Of a stretch of 64,000 nucleotides of DNA, positions 42,823-51,812 are shown piece by piece. The notes beneath the pieces are model-generated. The model searched no databases and was not told where the DNA came from. It saw only the letters and a list, made by a program, of their open reading frames with translations. The stretch is from Candidatus Kapaibacterium sp. (GTDB lineage: Bacteria; Bacteroidota; Ignavibacteria; Kapaibacteriales; NICIL-2), in contig BPHK01000001.1 of NCBI GenBank assembly GCA_026003495.1, positions 558,001 through 622,000 of the forward strand, written 5' to 3'. The first letter of the stretch is position 1. Each line of letters opens with the position of its first letter. The translations under genes and the position numbers were made by a program.

Positions 42823-44448
42823 ATGCGTAGCGTGATCGCCACAGGTGTGCTCTTGGTTGGATGCACTGCGGGACTGTATGCACAGGCTGTGCGGGTTAGT
42901 GGCTCGCTTGGGAGCTCAGCAGACATCTATCGTGCATATGGAAATGCAGCGCGTTTACCATCGGAGACGTACCGTGCAGTTGCACGGTTGAACGTAGTGC
43001 TCTTCGATCAAATTGACCTGCCATTCGAGTTGTACCTCAACAGCGGTCAGATTGGGTACCTACAGCCATTCAACCAATTTGGGGTCACACCACGTATAGG
43101 GCAATGGCTGCAACTGTTCGGCGGGTGGTATTCCACACGCGTGTCGGATTTCACTTTCGGTGACTTGCGCATTCTCGGTGGTGGTGTTGAACTCAGCCCT
43201 GGGAACTTTCGACTTGCCTTTCACTACGGCTACACGCGCCAAGCCCGGAACCCAGATAGTGCGTTCGCGTTTTGGGGCGAATATCGGCGACGCATCGTGC
43301 TCGGTAAGCTCGGCTACGAATCAGCAGATGGAAACTTTGTGACCCTTCAGGCGATGGCATCGCAAGATGAGCCAGGCACAATCCGTCGGGATAGCCTCAC
43401 GCCTACGCCACAAGCAAATGCTGTCATTTCGCTCGCTGCAGGGACGAACATGTTCAGTGGCGCAGTTCGCCTGCGTGGCGAGGTCGCTGCCGGACTGTTC
43501 ACGAATAACACGGGTGCAGGAACCGATAGTGCACTTGCTGCTGACATCCCTTCGCTCCTGCAACAGATTGTTCCAACCAATGCCACCTCTAACCTCGATG
43601 GTGCCGCGCGGCTGAATCTCACCATTGCACCGAGCCCGACCTGGGGGCTCATGCTCGATGGGCAGTGGATCGGACCGGGCTTTGTCACGCTGGGGTATGC
43701 GCAGTTGCTCAACGATGTGCTCGATTTGACGGCCTCCCCGTACCTACGGATCCTCGATGGTACGCTTTCCTTCCGTGCAACGGTTGGGCGGCGCACGAAT
43801 AACCTCCGCCAAACGCGGATCGCAACGATCGAGCGCTGGACTGTCAATACTGGCGTGTATTGGAAGGTAAGCGACGCCATCGGCATTGACGTCCAACTTG
43901 GCCAGTACACGATGCAGTCAAACCACACAAACGACACACTCCGCGCCGATAACGTTATGCAAACTGTGACTCTAACCCCAACGTGGCAGTGGAGTAGCGG
44001 GGGCACAAGTCATTTCGTGTCCGCATCGCTGACCTACCAACAGACGCGCGATAACAACATCATCACCGGACGGTACGGCAACAATTCAATGCTCAGCTCC
44101 ACGCTCATGCATTCGATGCAACTCCCCTCGAAGCTTGGGCTGAGCACTTCGTTGAGTTATAACCGCACCGAAACCGCGTTGCAGAATGTCAGTTTCGCAA
44201 CGCTCAGTGAATCGGTGACCTATCCCTTCGCCGAGCGTTTCACGCTGCGTGGGACTGCTGGCCTCAACATGACTCACACTACACAGAGCACCTTCCAGCT
44301 GCTCTTACGAGCTGCACTGAGCTACTCACTGGAGCAGTGGGGTTCTTTGACGCTGCAAGTGATGAACAACACCTTCGACCTGACCGCCCAGCAAGGTAAC
44401 CGATACACTGAACTATTCGGCAGCCTGCAGTACGCGATCAGCTTGTAA
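42823..44448 (+). CDS. Outer-membrane beta-barrel protein of the TANFOR locus
   Basis: The 541-residue product has a signal peptide (MRSVIATGVLLVGCTAGLYAQ) and then many amphipathic strands over its whole length (FRLAFHYGYTRQA, ATVGRRTNNLRQTRI, GIDVQLGQYTMQSNHT, LGLSTSLSYNRTETALQN, LFGSLQYAISL at the end). This marks it as an outer-membrane barrel. I do not recognise a specific substrate or family. It heads a likely operon with the TANFOR giant (90 nt downstream) and the Fn3 protein. Neighbouring genes suggest it may anchor or export them. Confidence 0.75.
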   Translation: MRSVIATGVLLVGCTAGLYAQAVRVSGSLGSSADIYRAYGNAARLPSETYRAVARLNVVLFDQIDLPFELYLNSGQIGYLQPFNQFGVTPRIGQWLQLFGGWYSTRVSDFTFGDLRILGGGVELSPGNFRLAFHYGYTRQARNPDSAFAFWGEYRRRIVLGKLGYESADGNFVTLQAMASQDEPGTIRRDSLTPTPQANAVISLAAGTNMFSGAVRLRGEVAAGLFTNNTGAGTDSALAADIPSLLQQIVPTNATSNLDGAARLNLTIAPSPTWGLMLDGQWIGPGFVTLGYAQLLNDVLDLTASPYLRILDGTLSFRATVGRRTNNLRQTRIATIERWTVNTGVYWKVSDAIGIDVQLGQYTMQSNHTNDTLRADNVMQTVTLTPTWQWSSGGTSHFVSASLTYQQTRDNNIITGRYGNNSMLSSTLMHSMQLPSKLGLSTSLSYNRTETALQNVSFATLSESVTYPFAERFTLRGTAGLNMTHTTQSTFQLLLRAALSYSLEQWGSLTLQVMNNTFDLTAQQGNRYTELFGSLQYAISL

Positions 44449-44467
44449 GGGTTATCTGGGATAAGCG

Positions 44468-44493
44468 GGCACCATAACCACGCGGATGGTGCC
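44468..44493 (+). ncRNA. Intercistronic stem-loop between barrel and TANFOR genes
   Basis: GGCACCAT (44468-44475) pairs perfectly with ATGGTGCC (44486-44493) over a 10-nt loop. No T run follows, so it looks like an mRNA-stability or processing element. It is neither a terminator nor a separate RNA gene. Confidence 0.4.
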
Positions 44494-44538
44494 TACTGAC
44501 CAGGTAGCAAGGATGTTTCCCAATTTTTGGAGGCGCCC

Positions 44539-47500
44539 ATGCGTTGGTTACTCGTTGCGTTCGTTGTGTTTGCGTTCGCAATCTCCGCAGGTGCACAACC
44601 GATGAGCATCACTGTGCTGGTTCGTACCCCTGCACCGAGCCAGCTCGACGAATGGCGGAGAGATCCAACGGTAGTTCGTGTCGTACTAACCAACAGCAGT
44701 GGTAGTTCGCAGGAGGTCGTCCTGGGGATTGTGTTGACCAACACCACGACAGGCCAGACTGTGCGCACGAATAATTCTCACCCGTGCATGCCGACATTCA
44801 GGCTTGCACCGGGAGAGGTGCGGACAATTGTAGGGCCCGACCTCATCTGTGAGAATGCCCTGGAGATTGATGCTGCACTTCGCACGAGTGTGCTCACAGC
44901 TGGTGCGATACCGGAAGGTGACTACCAATTCTGCGTAACCGTCTTACGCGCAGACGATCGCAGAACTGAGCTTGTGACTACCGGTCTGCGGTGTGCAACT
45001 ACGCGGGTTATCTGGCCTGAGCCTCCGGTGCTCATCCGCCCACTCAGCCGCGACCCCGCCCAGCGCTGTGACCAAGCAATCCTGCTCCAATGGCAGCCGC
45101 TGACGCCACCGCCCGCCGATGGGATGGTGGAGTACCGCGTCCGTGTCGTCGGGATCTTCGAGGGGCAGCTCCCACGCCAAGCGCTGGAATCTGCCACCAG
45201 AACAGAAACGGTCGTGGACGAGCGCACGAGTGCAACGAGCTATACCATCGCGCCGAATAACCCCGTGCTTGTGGATCTTGCCCAGCGCCGCTCTCCGCGG
45301 TGCACCGGGCTTGCCTGGCAGGTGGAGGCGCTCGACAGTCGAGGGAATCCCATCGCCACGCGTGGCGGAACGCGGGGCAAAAGCGACATCGGTACCTTCA
45401 GCATTGAATGTCCGGGGAGCACCACCGCCAGCTCGTGCAGCGCACCGATGACGCTCGTCGCATACTATCCCCATCCCGGCGATACCATCCCTTGGTTTCC
45501 GCCGCATTTGATCGTCCAGTGGGGACCGTACTGCGACGATGTCATCCGGATGGAGTACACCGTCCGGGTCACAACGGAGGGAACGCCACTGGGAACGAAC
45601 AACCGCACACTCAACTGGCCCCGCGGTCCCATCGAAGGGCAGGACCTGCGTGGGTACAGCAACGCTGCGGAGCGCGCACGCCTGATCATCGTCAACCAAT
45701 GGGATGCAGCAGGAGGAAGGGTTAGCTGGAACGACCGCTTCCGCCGCGGCGCATCGTACACCTGGAGCGTGGACGCGACTCTGACTCGCCGCGAGGGGCG
45801 AAACGAACCAGTGTATTCCCTGACCAGCGGTGCGCACACGTTCAATCTCGGCTTACGCATGCCGTCGGACCCAAGCCCTGCCGACGGTGCCGCCCTCACT
45901 GAAGGCGGTGGGATTACTCTCTCGTGGACGATCCCTGCGCCAGAGCAATTGACCTACGACCCACCCGACCTCGTTACGCTCCGTGGTGGTAGTTCCTCCG
46001 GCATGATGTTCGGTGCAGCCGGGGAATTCATCCGTGTCACGCTCGCCCGCGATACGGCATTCCGCGATCGCGTGGCATCCCAGAGCTGGAGGATTCCCGC
46101 CACTGACTTGTTCCGCACCAACGATCTCAGCGCCCGGGAGCTGTTCGGACGTAAGAACTGGTCTGGGCTGAATCTCCCTGCAGGCACGTACTACTGGCGT
46201 GTCGAATATGCCGACCCAGCAGACACTGCCCGTCCGTACCGCCGCGGACCGATCTGGCGCTTCACGATCGGCGGGGCGAGCCCGCAGGAGTGCTTTGCCT
46301 TGAGCCCACTCGTACCCGAGCACCGCTCCACCGTCACCAGTCCATCTGATGGGCGGCTCGTCTTCTCCATCCGCACCAATCCGGGAATCAACCTGGCAGC
46401 ACTTCGCAGTTGCCGCGTGCGCATCTGGCAAATCAGTAGACCTGACGAAGACCCCGCCACCGTCCGCAGCCGATCGCCGATCCTCGATGCGACCGTCACA
46501 CCCTCAGGCGGCTCGATTCCGATTCGAGAAGGTAGCCGGAGCGGCAGCAGCGTCAGCTACCAGCTCGACTTCATCAACGGAACGGGGGCGCTCTACAGCT
46601 TCACAGCAACCAACGGGCAGACCTACCTCTGGGAATGCACGCTACAATTTGCAAGCGACCGCATCCGCAGTGACGGCACAGCGTGCACCATCACGGAAAA
46701 ACAGTGCAGCGGCGTTTTCACGTTCCGCGCCGGGGAGTGCAACGACCCCTGCGAAGCATCGGTACCGAGCAACCGGACGCCCTTCGCTGGCGAGCTCCGC
46801 GTCGGGGACGTCATCCGAATCGGACATTTCGAGGCTGAATTGACGCGCGTCTCCGGTACCCCCAGCAGTCTCATCGGCGAAGCGCTCGTGCGCTTACCCT
46901 GGTTCGGCATTCGAGTGCGAACGCGCTTTTCCGGCGTCAGCGTCAATACGGACCGGCAGGTGTATTCGGGTGAGCTTCGCGCTGTGCAGGCAAGCGGTTC
47001 GCCCCTGTCGGAAGACCTTGCAAATCAGCTCGGTTCAACGCTTGGATTGTCTCAAGACCAACTCCAAGCAGTGCACGCCTTTGCCAGTGATGCCACTCGG
47101 CTAATTAGCAGTCTCACGGCGAATCAACCGGTCGAGATGCCTGTCGGTTTCGACCGCGTCATTGAAGGGCAGCGCATCACGGTCGGCATCATCGGCATGG
47201 TCTTTCAGCCGACAGGGGCGCGACTCAATGCTGCTATTGTCATACCACTGCCGTGGCTCGGTCCGGGACAAGCGCTCGGCTTCGGGGTGCGAAATGTGTG
47301 CTTCTCGCCGAACGGTTTGGGACGCTCGCTGGACATCTACCTGGCGAGCGATCTCGGCTACCGCCCCAGTGACAGTAGCTGGTCGTTCAACTTTATCGCG
47401 CCACGAGACGCACGTGGAGGTCTGCCGGCGGACTCAGGCACTTACGTCCGCATCACCTGTGGTGGGTTCGATCACGTGCGGATTGCCGCTGAAGTCGAAT

Positions 47501-49992
47501 TCCCACGGACATGGGTTGTTCCTTCGCCCGACGATGGGCGCAGCAAGGTCACACTCCGCTTCGCCACTCGCATTCGCCGGACAGGCGATTTCATCGCCGA
47601 CGCCACCATCACGCCCTTTAGCCCAGCCGGTGCGTCAGGGTTTGTGTTTTCCTGCGAGCGTGTGACCGTGGACCTCTCGGACAACGACAACCCCGCAGGG
47701 ATTGTGTTCCCGCCAGGGTACAGAGGTACCACAGACAACAGCTGGCGCGGCTTCTTCCTCGGACGGCTCCGGATGACGTTACCGGAAGCGTTGCGGACGT
47801 TCTCCAGCGGACCGCCGATAGTAGAGGTGACCAATCTGCTCATTGACGGAAGCGGTCTAACACTGGATGCACAAGTGACCAACGTCATCCGCTACCCGCA
47901 AGGCAATTTCGGTTCCTGGGGTGCGAGCATTGATACGCTCGGGCTCCGGCTGGTATCCAGCTCACTCCAGCGTGGGTGGATGTCCGGGCAGATCAAGGTG
48001 CCGGTCAGTGACTCGTCGCTTCTGTACCGTGCCATCCTGCGCGATACCGTCGGTGGCATCCGCTTTGAATTCGCCATTCAGCCACGGGCGGCGATCAACA
48101 TTCCGCTTTGGGCAGCATCACTCCGGCTCGAACCGACCTCGTGGGTGCGTCTGGAAGCCGGTGGGGGGAGCGGCTTTGTTGCCCGGGCAAACTTCAGTGG
48201 GCAGGTCACGTTCGGTGGGACACGCGACATACCGCTCTCGTTTGGTGGAATTCGCTTTCAGAACATGCGCATTCAGACGCATCAGACGCCCTACATCTCG
48301 GTCGAGAGCTGGGCGTTTGCATCGCCACCGCATAGCATTCTGGCTCCGCCGGAGCCCGATGGGGGAAGCAGCTCCTCAGGCGGCTCACACAGCGCGGGTG
48401 GCTTCCCAGTGAGCATCCGCGAATTCAACCTGACAAGCGGTCCTCGCTCTGAGGGTCCGGGTGTTGGGGTCCGAATCGGCGTGGATGTCAACCTCCAGGG
48501 TGGTGGCAACGGCATCAGTGGCGGAACGACAATCACCGTCTGGGGTGCTTTCCAAAGTCGTACCGATGGTCCACCCTCCTTTGTTTTCAGCGGCATTGAC
48601 CTCGATTCCATCGGCATCCGCGCCGATCTCGGCGCAGTCGATATCCGCGGCTCGGTTGTCTTCTACCGCAACGATCCCACCTACGGCTCTGGCTTCCGCG
48701 GCGCGGTGCAAGCGACGTTTGTGCGGATGGTTGATGTGAGTGCAACGGTCCAATTTGGTTCCATAAGTGGCCCGCCTGCCTACCGCTACTGGTACGTGGA
48801 TGCACGGGCACTCATTGCTTCGGGAATCCCTGTGTTCAGCGGGGTTGGGATCTACGGCTTTGGTGGCGGTGCCTGGTATAACATGCGGAGGGAAGGCGAG
48901 CCGAGGAGCATTCCACCCACCGGCAGAGACGAGCGTAGTACCACGGCTAGCACAGGTTCTGCTGGTTCAACAAATTCCGGTACGCGGTACATCCCGTCGT
49001 ATTCACCCAGTGGGGAGACATTCGGTTGCTATGCCCTTGTAACGCTCGGGACGCATCCATCACCGAATGCCTTCAACTGCGATGTGCGCTTGGAAGTGCA
49101 GTTCGTCGGTGGAGGCATCCATGAGATTCGCCTGCGGGGCGATGGCTGGATGATGGCCGGTCTGCTCGAGCGTGCCAGTGCCCCGATTCGACTCACCGCG
49201 GATATCTCGTACAACTTCCCTGAGCGAACATTCCATGGAGACTTTGGGGTGAGCGTTCGGCTCGAGGCAGTGACCGCCAGCGGACGCATGGTCACGCATT
49301 TTGCACCTGACCTTTGGTACATCAAAATTGGCGACCCTCAGGGCGAACGGATCACCATCAATGTGCTGAGCTTCATTCAACTCCAAGCGTACTTTGCTAC
49401 CGGGATGAACCTGCCGTCCATGCCTCCCATTCCACAGCGAGAGGTCCTGGAGTTGACCGGTCCGATTCCCGCCCCTGTGCGTCCAGCTGCCCTTGGGCGT
49501 GGGGATGGCTTTCTCTTCGGTGCCCGTGCCGATTTTGCGCCACCCGAGCTCCGCTTTCTGGTCTTCTACGCCTCAATCCGCTTCCTGATCGGCTTCGATG
49601 TTGCGCTGCTCAACTACGGAGCAACGGCGCAGTGTAGCGAGGGTCGCCCGATGGGTGCAAACGGCTGGTACGCTACCGGACAGATGTACGCGCGGCTGGA
49701 TGCCTCGATCGGTCTCTTTGTTGACTTGTGGTTCACCTCGGGCAAATTTGAAATTCTCGGGCTTCGGGTCGGTGCAGCGTTACAGGCAGGGTTGCCCAAT
49801 CCGACCTGGATCGCCGGAGCCTGCGGCGGGCATTACAGTATTCTCGGTGGCGCAGTCAGTGGTTACTGCAACTTCCGCTTCACACTCGGGGAGCGCTGTA
49901 CACCGGTGACCGAATCAGCGCTTGCGAGCCTTGACATGATCAGCGACATCGCCCCCGACGATGGTTCCACGGGACGTCTCGCTCTTCGCTGA
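44539..49992 (+). CDS. TANFOR-domain giant secreted protein, N-terminal 1817 residues (frameshifted)
   Basis: The ATG at 44539 follows GGAGG and a signal peptide (MRWLLVAFVVFAFAISAGAQ). Residues about 20-290 resemble the TANFOR start ('GAIPEGDYQFCV', 'PEPPVLIRPL', 'EYRVRVVGI', 'GLAWQVEALD'). Fn3-like segments with ADGAALTEGGGITLSW follow. The long beta-rich core has RVGDVIRIGHFEAELTRVSG, RNVCFSPNGL, ASDLGYRPSDSSW, EVEFPRTWVVPSPDDG and NFGSWGASIDTLGLRLVS. The family call is from memory. The stop at 49992 is premature: the sequence carries on as DVSLFAEPTAFF in the +1 frame (next entry). It is probably a surface protein of about 2400 residues; no T9SS CTD seen. Confidence 0.75.
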   Translation: MRWLLVAFVVFAFAISAGAQPMSITVLVRTPAPSQLDEWRRDPTVVRVVLTNSSGSSQEVVLGIVLTNTTTGQTVRTNNSHPCMPTFRLAPGEVRTIVGPDLICENALEIDAALRTSVLTAGAIPEGDYQFCVTVLRADDRRTELVTTGLRCATTRVIWPEPPVLIRPLSRDPAQRCDQAILLQWQPLTPPPADGMVEYRVRVVGIFEGQLPRQALESATRTETVVDERTSATSYTIAPNNPVLVDLAQRRSPRCTGLAWQVEALDSRGNPIATRGGTRGKSDIGTFSIECPGSTTASSCSAPMTLVAYYPHPGDTIPWFPPHLIVQWGPYCDDVIRMEYTVRVTTEGTPLGTNNRTLNWPRGPIEGQDLRGYSNAAERARLIIVNQWDAAGGRVSWNDRFRRGASYTWSVDATLTRREGRNEPVYSLTSGAHTFNLGLRMPSDPSPADGAALTEGGGITLSWTIPAPEQLTYDPPDLVTLRGGSSSGMMFGAAGEFIRVTLARDTAFRDRVASQSWRIPATDLFRTNDLSARELFGRKNWSGLNLPAGTYYWRVEYADPADTARPYRRGPIWRFTIGGASPQECFALSPLVPEHRSTVTSPSDGRLVFSIRTNPGINLAALRSCRVRIWQISRPDEDPATVRSRSPILDATVTPSGGSIPIREGSRSGSSVSYQLDFINGTGALYSFTATNGQTYLWECTLQFASDRIRSDGTACTITEKQCSGVFTFRAGECNDPCEASVPSNRTPFAGELRVGDVIRIGHFEAELTRVSGTPSSLIGEALVRLPWFGIRVRTRFSGVSVNTDRQVYSGELRAVQASGSPLSEDLANQLGSTLGLSQDQLQAVHAFASDATRLISSLTANQPVEMPVGFDRVIEGQRITVGIIGMVFQPTGARLNAAIVIPLPWLGPGQALGFGVRNVCFSPNGLGRSLDIYLASDLGYRPSDSSWSFNFIAPRDARGGLPADSGTYVRITCGGFDHVRIAAEVEFPRTWVVPSPDDGRSKVTLRFATRIRRTGDFIADATITPFSPAGASGFVFSCERVTVDLSDNDNPAGIVFPPGYRGTTDNSWRGFFLGRLRMTLPEALRTFSSGPPIVEVTNLLIDGSGLTLDAQVTNVIRYPQGNFGSWGASIDTLGLRLVSSSLQRGWMSGQIKVPVSDSSLLYRAILRDTVGGIRFEFAIQPRAAINIPLWAASLRLEPTSWVRLEAGGGSGFVARANFSGQVTFGGTRDIPLSFGGIRFQNMRIQTHQTPYISVESWAFASPPHSILAPPEPDGGSSSSGGSHSAGGFPVSIREFNLTSGPRSEGPGVGVRIGVDVNLQGGGNGISGGTTITVWGAFQSRTDGPPSFVFSGIDLDSIGIRADLGAVDIRGSVVFYRNDPTYGSGFRGAVQATFVRMVDVSATVQFGSISGPPAYRYWYVDARALIASGIPVFSGVGIYGFGGGAWYNMRREGEPRSIPPTGRDERSTTASTGSAGSTNSGTRYIPSYSPSGETFGCYALVTLGTHPSPNAFNCDVRLEVQFVGGGIHEIRLRGDGWMMAGLLERASAPIRLTADISYNFPERTFHGDFGVSVRLEAVTASGRMVTHFAPDLWYIKIGDPQGERITINVLSFIQLQAYFATGMNLPSMPPIPQREVLELTGPIPAPVRPAALGRGDGFLFGARADFAPPELRFLVFYASIRFLIGFDVALLNYGATAQCSEGRPMGANGWYATGQMYARLDASIGLFVDLWFTSGKFEILGLRVGAALQAGLPNPTWIAGACGGHYSILGGAVSGYCNFRFTLGERCTPVTESALASLDMISDIAPDDGSTGRLALR

Positions 49993-51796
49993 GCCGACCG
50001 CATTTTTCAATCTGGAGCCCGATCGCCCCTTCGCACTGGAAGAAATGCGGGACGATGGCTCAACGGTCACGAAAATCTTCCGCATTCGGGTAGGGAGCTT
50101 TACGCTCACCCAGCTTGGCGGACCGCGCTCCCAGAACGTTCCTGGAACGACTGTCAACCGCTCGACTCGTGAAGCGCCGGCAGTGGCGTTTGTCCCCGAC
50201 CAGGTGCTTGAGCCGCTAACACGCTACCGAGCCGAGGTCATGGCATTTGGCCAGGAGTTTACTGGGAGCTTTACGCGGCGCCGGGGCGAGACCATCGAAG
50301 AGGCAAGCCAACGTGCTGCACGCGAGCTCAGCAGCACGACTGCATGGCAGGATGTTCAGCGCCGAAGTGGCGGTGGACGCATCGAGCAACGAGTCGGAAC
50401 GACCTTCAGAACGCAAGCGTTACCCGATACAATCCCACCGGAGTGGGTGTACGTTGCCTATCCACGTCCGCGGCAACGCTTCTTCCTGCAGGATGAATGC
50501 CGCCAAGGACAGATTTGGCTCTTCAACAACACTGCGTGGCTCTTCCCGCCTCGGATGAGCGAACTCGCGCGCGGGACGGTCGCCGATACGCATCGTCTCT
50601 TCCGTGTACGCTTCATCAATCTCCAGACCGGCGAGCGCGTGGAGGTACCGCTCAGATACCGTGCCACCACCCGCCCTGGCGAGACCAGTGGTCAGCGGGG
50701 TGGGGAAATTCTGTTCACCATCCCACGCCTTGCGAATGAAGCAATCTACGCGGCCCAAGTCATTCGCCGGGATTCTGTCGTCCAGCGGGGTAGCGTGAGC
50801 AGTGATGGCGATGCCCTTGCCCGCGTAGTACTCATGAGGCGTTTCAGCACCTATCTCTCCGCAACGATCAATCGCCAGGTGCTCAGTCGCGAGGGAAGCA
50901 CGCTCAACATCCGGCGCACCTATCGCCCCAGTGGCTTCGACGTCGCGCGGGCGGTAGCGAGTAATGAGAAACTGCTCTACGTGTACTTCTTCCGCACCAG
51001 TCGTCACAACCGGCTTGCAGAGAAAGTCCGGGAGCTCGAAACGGTGCGGACCGATTCGATCCAGGAAATTGCGCTCTTTGTCCCGGTCATTGCCCTGGTC
51101 CCGCACCTTCGCTCTCCCGAAGGTTTCGACCCGCACGACGTACAATGGCAGAGCATCACCGCCGATCCAACAGGGAGCGGGAGAGCGCAGAGCTACAGTC
51201 TTCCTCCACTTATCCACCTGAGCGCGCTCACCCGCACCGACCGCTGGCATACGCTCTACGTCAATCCTCAGGTGTACGACGAACTCGAATGGCTGCACCG
51301 CCTTACACGCTCTCTCTTTCTCAGACCCAACCGTTGGTGGTGGAACCGAGGGGTGCGGGAAGGAATGGCGACCGTCGAACAAACGAGCAATCGGGAGCTG
51401 AGCAACGCTGAAATCGCTGCCAGCAGTGGCGACCCAATGTACCGATTGCTGCTTGCACTCCAAACGATGTCGGTGTCCTACCGGTACACTCGCGGTGGGG
51501 GAGTTGGCGTGTGGGTCGCACAACCTCCTCCGCCACGTGCGACAGTGGTCAGCTATCTCCAACCCTTCTACGTTGCGTCCGATGCCGGGACCTTACGCTC
51601 CGCAGCAGCACGTGAATTATCGTGGTGCTCTGGTGGGGATGTTGGCTATGATCCGCCAACATGTGAACGGCTTCGCCGTTTGGCAGCGCGCCGGTTTGAG
51701 TTCCCTTACCGGGGGGATTACACGCTCACTGCGAGCTATCCACGCTGCCAAGACCCCGACCGCCCGGTCTCGTACCAATTCCGTTTCCGCTACTGA
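49961..51796 (+). CDS. C-terminal part of the TANFOR giant, displaced by a frameshift
   Basis: This 611-residue frame joins the preceding one: 'SDIAPDDGST' in frame one continues as 'DVSLFAEPTAFFNLEPDRPF' here, the usual 'P-DGAT-DVPL-AEP' pattern of bacterial Ig-like domains. Dropping one G of the GGG at about 49980-49982 restores it. The ATG at 49961 lies inside the upstream frame and has no leader, so an independent gene is unlikely. The body is beta-rich with later PRPRQRFFLQDECRQGQIWLF, LFVPVIALVPHLRSPEGF and DYTLTASYPRC, ending YQFRFRY. It ends 16 nt before the Fn3 gene. Confidence 0.7.
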   Translation: MVPRDVSLFAEPTAFFNLEPDRPFALEEMRDDGSTVTKIFRIRVGSFTLTQLGGPRSQNVPGTTVNRSTREAPAVAFVPDQVLEPLTRYRAEVMAFGQEFTGSFTRRRGETIEEASQRAARELSSTTAWQDVQRRSGGGRIEQRVGTTFRTQALPDTIPPEWVYVAYPRPRQRFFLQDECRQGQIWLFNNTAWLFPPRMSELARGTVADTHRLFRVRFINLQTGERVEVPLRYRATTRPGETSGQRGGEILFTIPRLANEAIYAAQVIRRDSVVQRGSVSSDGDALARVVLMRRFSTYLSATINRQVLSREGSTLNIRRTYRPSGFDVARAVASNEKLLYVYFFRTSRHNRLAEKVRELETVRTDSIQEIALFVPVIALVPHLRSPEGFDPHDVQWQSITADPTGSGRAQSYSLPPLIHLSALTRTDRWHTLYVNPQVYDELEWLHRLTRSLFLRPNRWWWNRGVREGMATVEQTSNRELSNAEIAASSGDPMYRLLLALQTMSVSYRYTRGGGVGVWVAQPPPPRATVVSYLQPFYVASDAGTLRSAAARELSWCSGGDVGYDPPTCERLRRLAARRFEFPYRGDYTLTASYPRCQDPDRPVSYQFRFRY

Positions 51797-51812
51797 TGCC
51801 GGAGGAACAGCA

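Noticed and set aside
50420-51562. 380-residue antisense ORF in the TANFOR region
   Set aside because: The plus frame continues the giant protein with Ig-like sequence; the antisense frame looks random.
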